Source: Bacteroidota bacterium
Lineage (GTDB): Bacteria > Bacteroidota > Bacteroidia > Chitinophagales > Chitinophagaceae
Reading direction: 5' to 3'
NCBI GenBank assembly: GCA_028876035.1
Contig: JAGWTK010000061.1
Span: 1-14,071 of the forward strand
DNA length: 14,071 nucleotides
Under the pieces are notes generated by a model that saw nothing but the letters and a program-made list of their open reading frames with translations, had not been told where the DNA came from and searched no databases. The position numbers were made by a program, and so were the translations under genes. Shown in pieces: positions 13,125 through 14,071 of this stretch (its first letter is position 1; each line of letters starts with the position of its first letter).

Positions 13125-14071
13125 ATGAAAAAACTGGTTGTATTTGGAGCAGGTAAATCTGCCACCTGCCTGATAGATTACCTCGCTGCTGCCGCTGCAC
13201 GCTACGATTGGTCAATGACTGTGGCCGATGGCGATACGCATACCGTAACGGAAAAAACAAAAGCATGGCCGCATGTAAAACCAGTAGCGCTGAATGTGAC
13301 GGATGGAGTACTGCGCCAGCTGCTTGTTCAGGAAGCGGATATTGTTATCTCCCTGCTGCCGCCTTCGCTTCATTTTCTACTTGCGCAGGATTGCCTGCAA
13401 TTTGGTAAACACCTGCTCACGGCTTCGTATACAGACGATGCGATTCGTGCGCTGGCGCCGGCGATACGCGAAAAAGGGCTCCTGTTTCTTTGTGAAATGG
13501 GACTAGATCCTGGCATCGATCATATGAGCGCCCTGGAAATGATCCGCCGCATCCAGGCCGATGGCGGTCATATCAAATCGTTTTCGTCGCATTGCGGCGG
13601 TCTCGTTGCGCCCGAAAGCGATAACAACCCATGGCATTATAAAATCAGCTGGAATCCCCGCAATGTAGTGATGGCAGGAAAAGCGGGTGCGCAATACCGG
13701 CAAGACGGTAAAACAGCGGCACTTGATTATAAAAGCCTGTTTCAATCCAACCGCACGGTAAATATTCCCGGGCTCGGTCCGCTGGCGTATTACCCCAACC
13801 GCGATTCCCTGGGTTATATTCCTTTGTACGGACTGGAAAGCGCTGACGATTTTATCCGTACCACCCTTCGCTATCCCGGGTTTTGCAGTGGCTGGAAACA
13901 CATCGTGGATCTGCAACTGACGGATGAAACAATTGTGTATGATACGGACGGGATGAGTTTACAGCAGTTTTTTTCACAGCACTTTGATCGATTCAAACTG
14001 GGCGCAGCATACGATAAGCTCATTTCGGCAGAGCCGTTGTTTCGCGTACAAATGGAATACCTGGGTACCGG
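13125..14071 (+). CDS. Saccharopine dehydrogenase-family protein (5' part, cut by window end)
   Basis: The ATG at 13125 opens a frame that runs without a stop to the window edge, giving the first 315 residues; family members run to about 430-450. The N-terminus is a Rossmann fold with VVFGAGKSATCLIDYL (GAGxxA at 8-13), the NAD(P)-binding site. The segment EMGLDPGIDHMSALEMI (124-140) is a hallmark of glutamate-forming saccharopine dehydrogenases of the LYS9 or AASS C-terminal type. A SHCGGLVAPESDNNPWHYKISWNP block follows, which lines the substrate pocket in that family. Saccharopine dehydrogenases act on lysine/alpha-aminoadipate semialdehyde chemistry; the direction and pathway in this organism cannot be told from the window, and carboxynorspermidine-type relatives are an alternative. 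It starts 39 bp after the SirB1-like gene and may be co-transcribed with it. Confidence 0.88.
   Translation, partial: MKKLVVFGAGKSATCLIDYLAAAAARYDWSMTVADGDTHTVTEKTKAWPHVKPVALNVTDGVLRQLLVQEADIVISLLPPSLHFLLAQDCLQFGKHLLTASYTDDAIRALAPAIREKGLLFLCEMGLDPGIDHMSALEMIRRIQADGGHIKSFSSHCGGLVAPESDNNPWHYKISWNPRNVVMAGKAGAQYRQDGKTAALDYKSLFQSNRTVNIPGLGPLAYYPNRDSLGYIPLYGLESADDFIRTTLRYPGFCSGWKHIVDLQLTDETIVYDTDGMSLQQFFSQHFDRFKLGAAYDKLISAEPLFRVQMEYLGT

Noticed and set aside
13503..13916. 137-codon minus-strand frame opposite the saccharopine dehydrogenase-family gene.
   Set aside because: The plus-strand frame carries clear family motifs throughout this stretch; the antisense frame is a shadow.

Overview
The window looks like chromosomal DNA of a Bacteroidota bacterium, most likely Chitinophagaceae or a close relative. 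The grounds are gene content (LEA-type lipoprotein with an LTSC lipobox, DUF4407 protein, SirB1-like protein, TopA with no visible zinc ribbon), the near absence of Shine-Dalgarno sequences, and promoter-like sites of the Bacteroidota TTG / TAnnTTTG kind. No rRNA, tRNA, CRISPR array, insertion sequence or phage gene is visible. Coding density is high and the genes read as ordinary core or housekeeping functions.

Left part (1-3975): a rightward LEA-type lipoprotein is followed by a strong inverted repeat. Then comes a leftward group of a PyrR-like phosphoribosyltransferase, pyrE and a secreted HMA metal-binding protein. These genes are separated by under 30 bp and end in a clear rho-independent terminator at 664-689. 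Divergent from the PyrR-like gene is a membrane iron-sulfur oxidoreductase of the HdrDE/NarI-like kind, then a small three-helix membrane protein.

Middle (3976-9480): a 364-bp gap holds two leftward terminators and a good leftward promoter, which together outline a candidate small RNA of about 130 nt. After it comes a leftward DUF4407 membrane/coiled-coil protein. Next is a leftward four-gene operon pxpB-pxpC-pxpA-NRAMP-like transporter. PxpABC is the prokaryotic ATP-dependent 5-oxoprolinase (5-oxoproline to glutamate). The transporter carries GPGF where metal-carrying NRAMPs have DPGN, so it is more likely to carry an organic substrate such as 5-oxoproline than a metal ion.

Right part (9481-14071): rightward topA with a recognisable promoter, then a SirB1/transglutaminase-like protein, then the first 315 codons of a saccharopine dehydrogenase-family protein cut by the window edge. 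The topA to SirB1-like gap holds two hairpins and one perfect 9-bp DnaA box.

I found no convincing undescribed multi-gene system. The best leads are the candidate small RNA at 4036-4169, the non-canonical NRAMP protein tied to 5-oxoproline use, and the iron-sulfur membrane protein with no partner subunit beside it.
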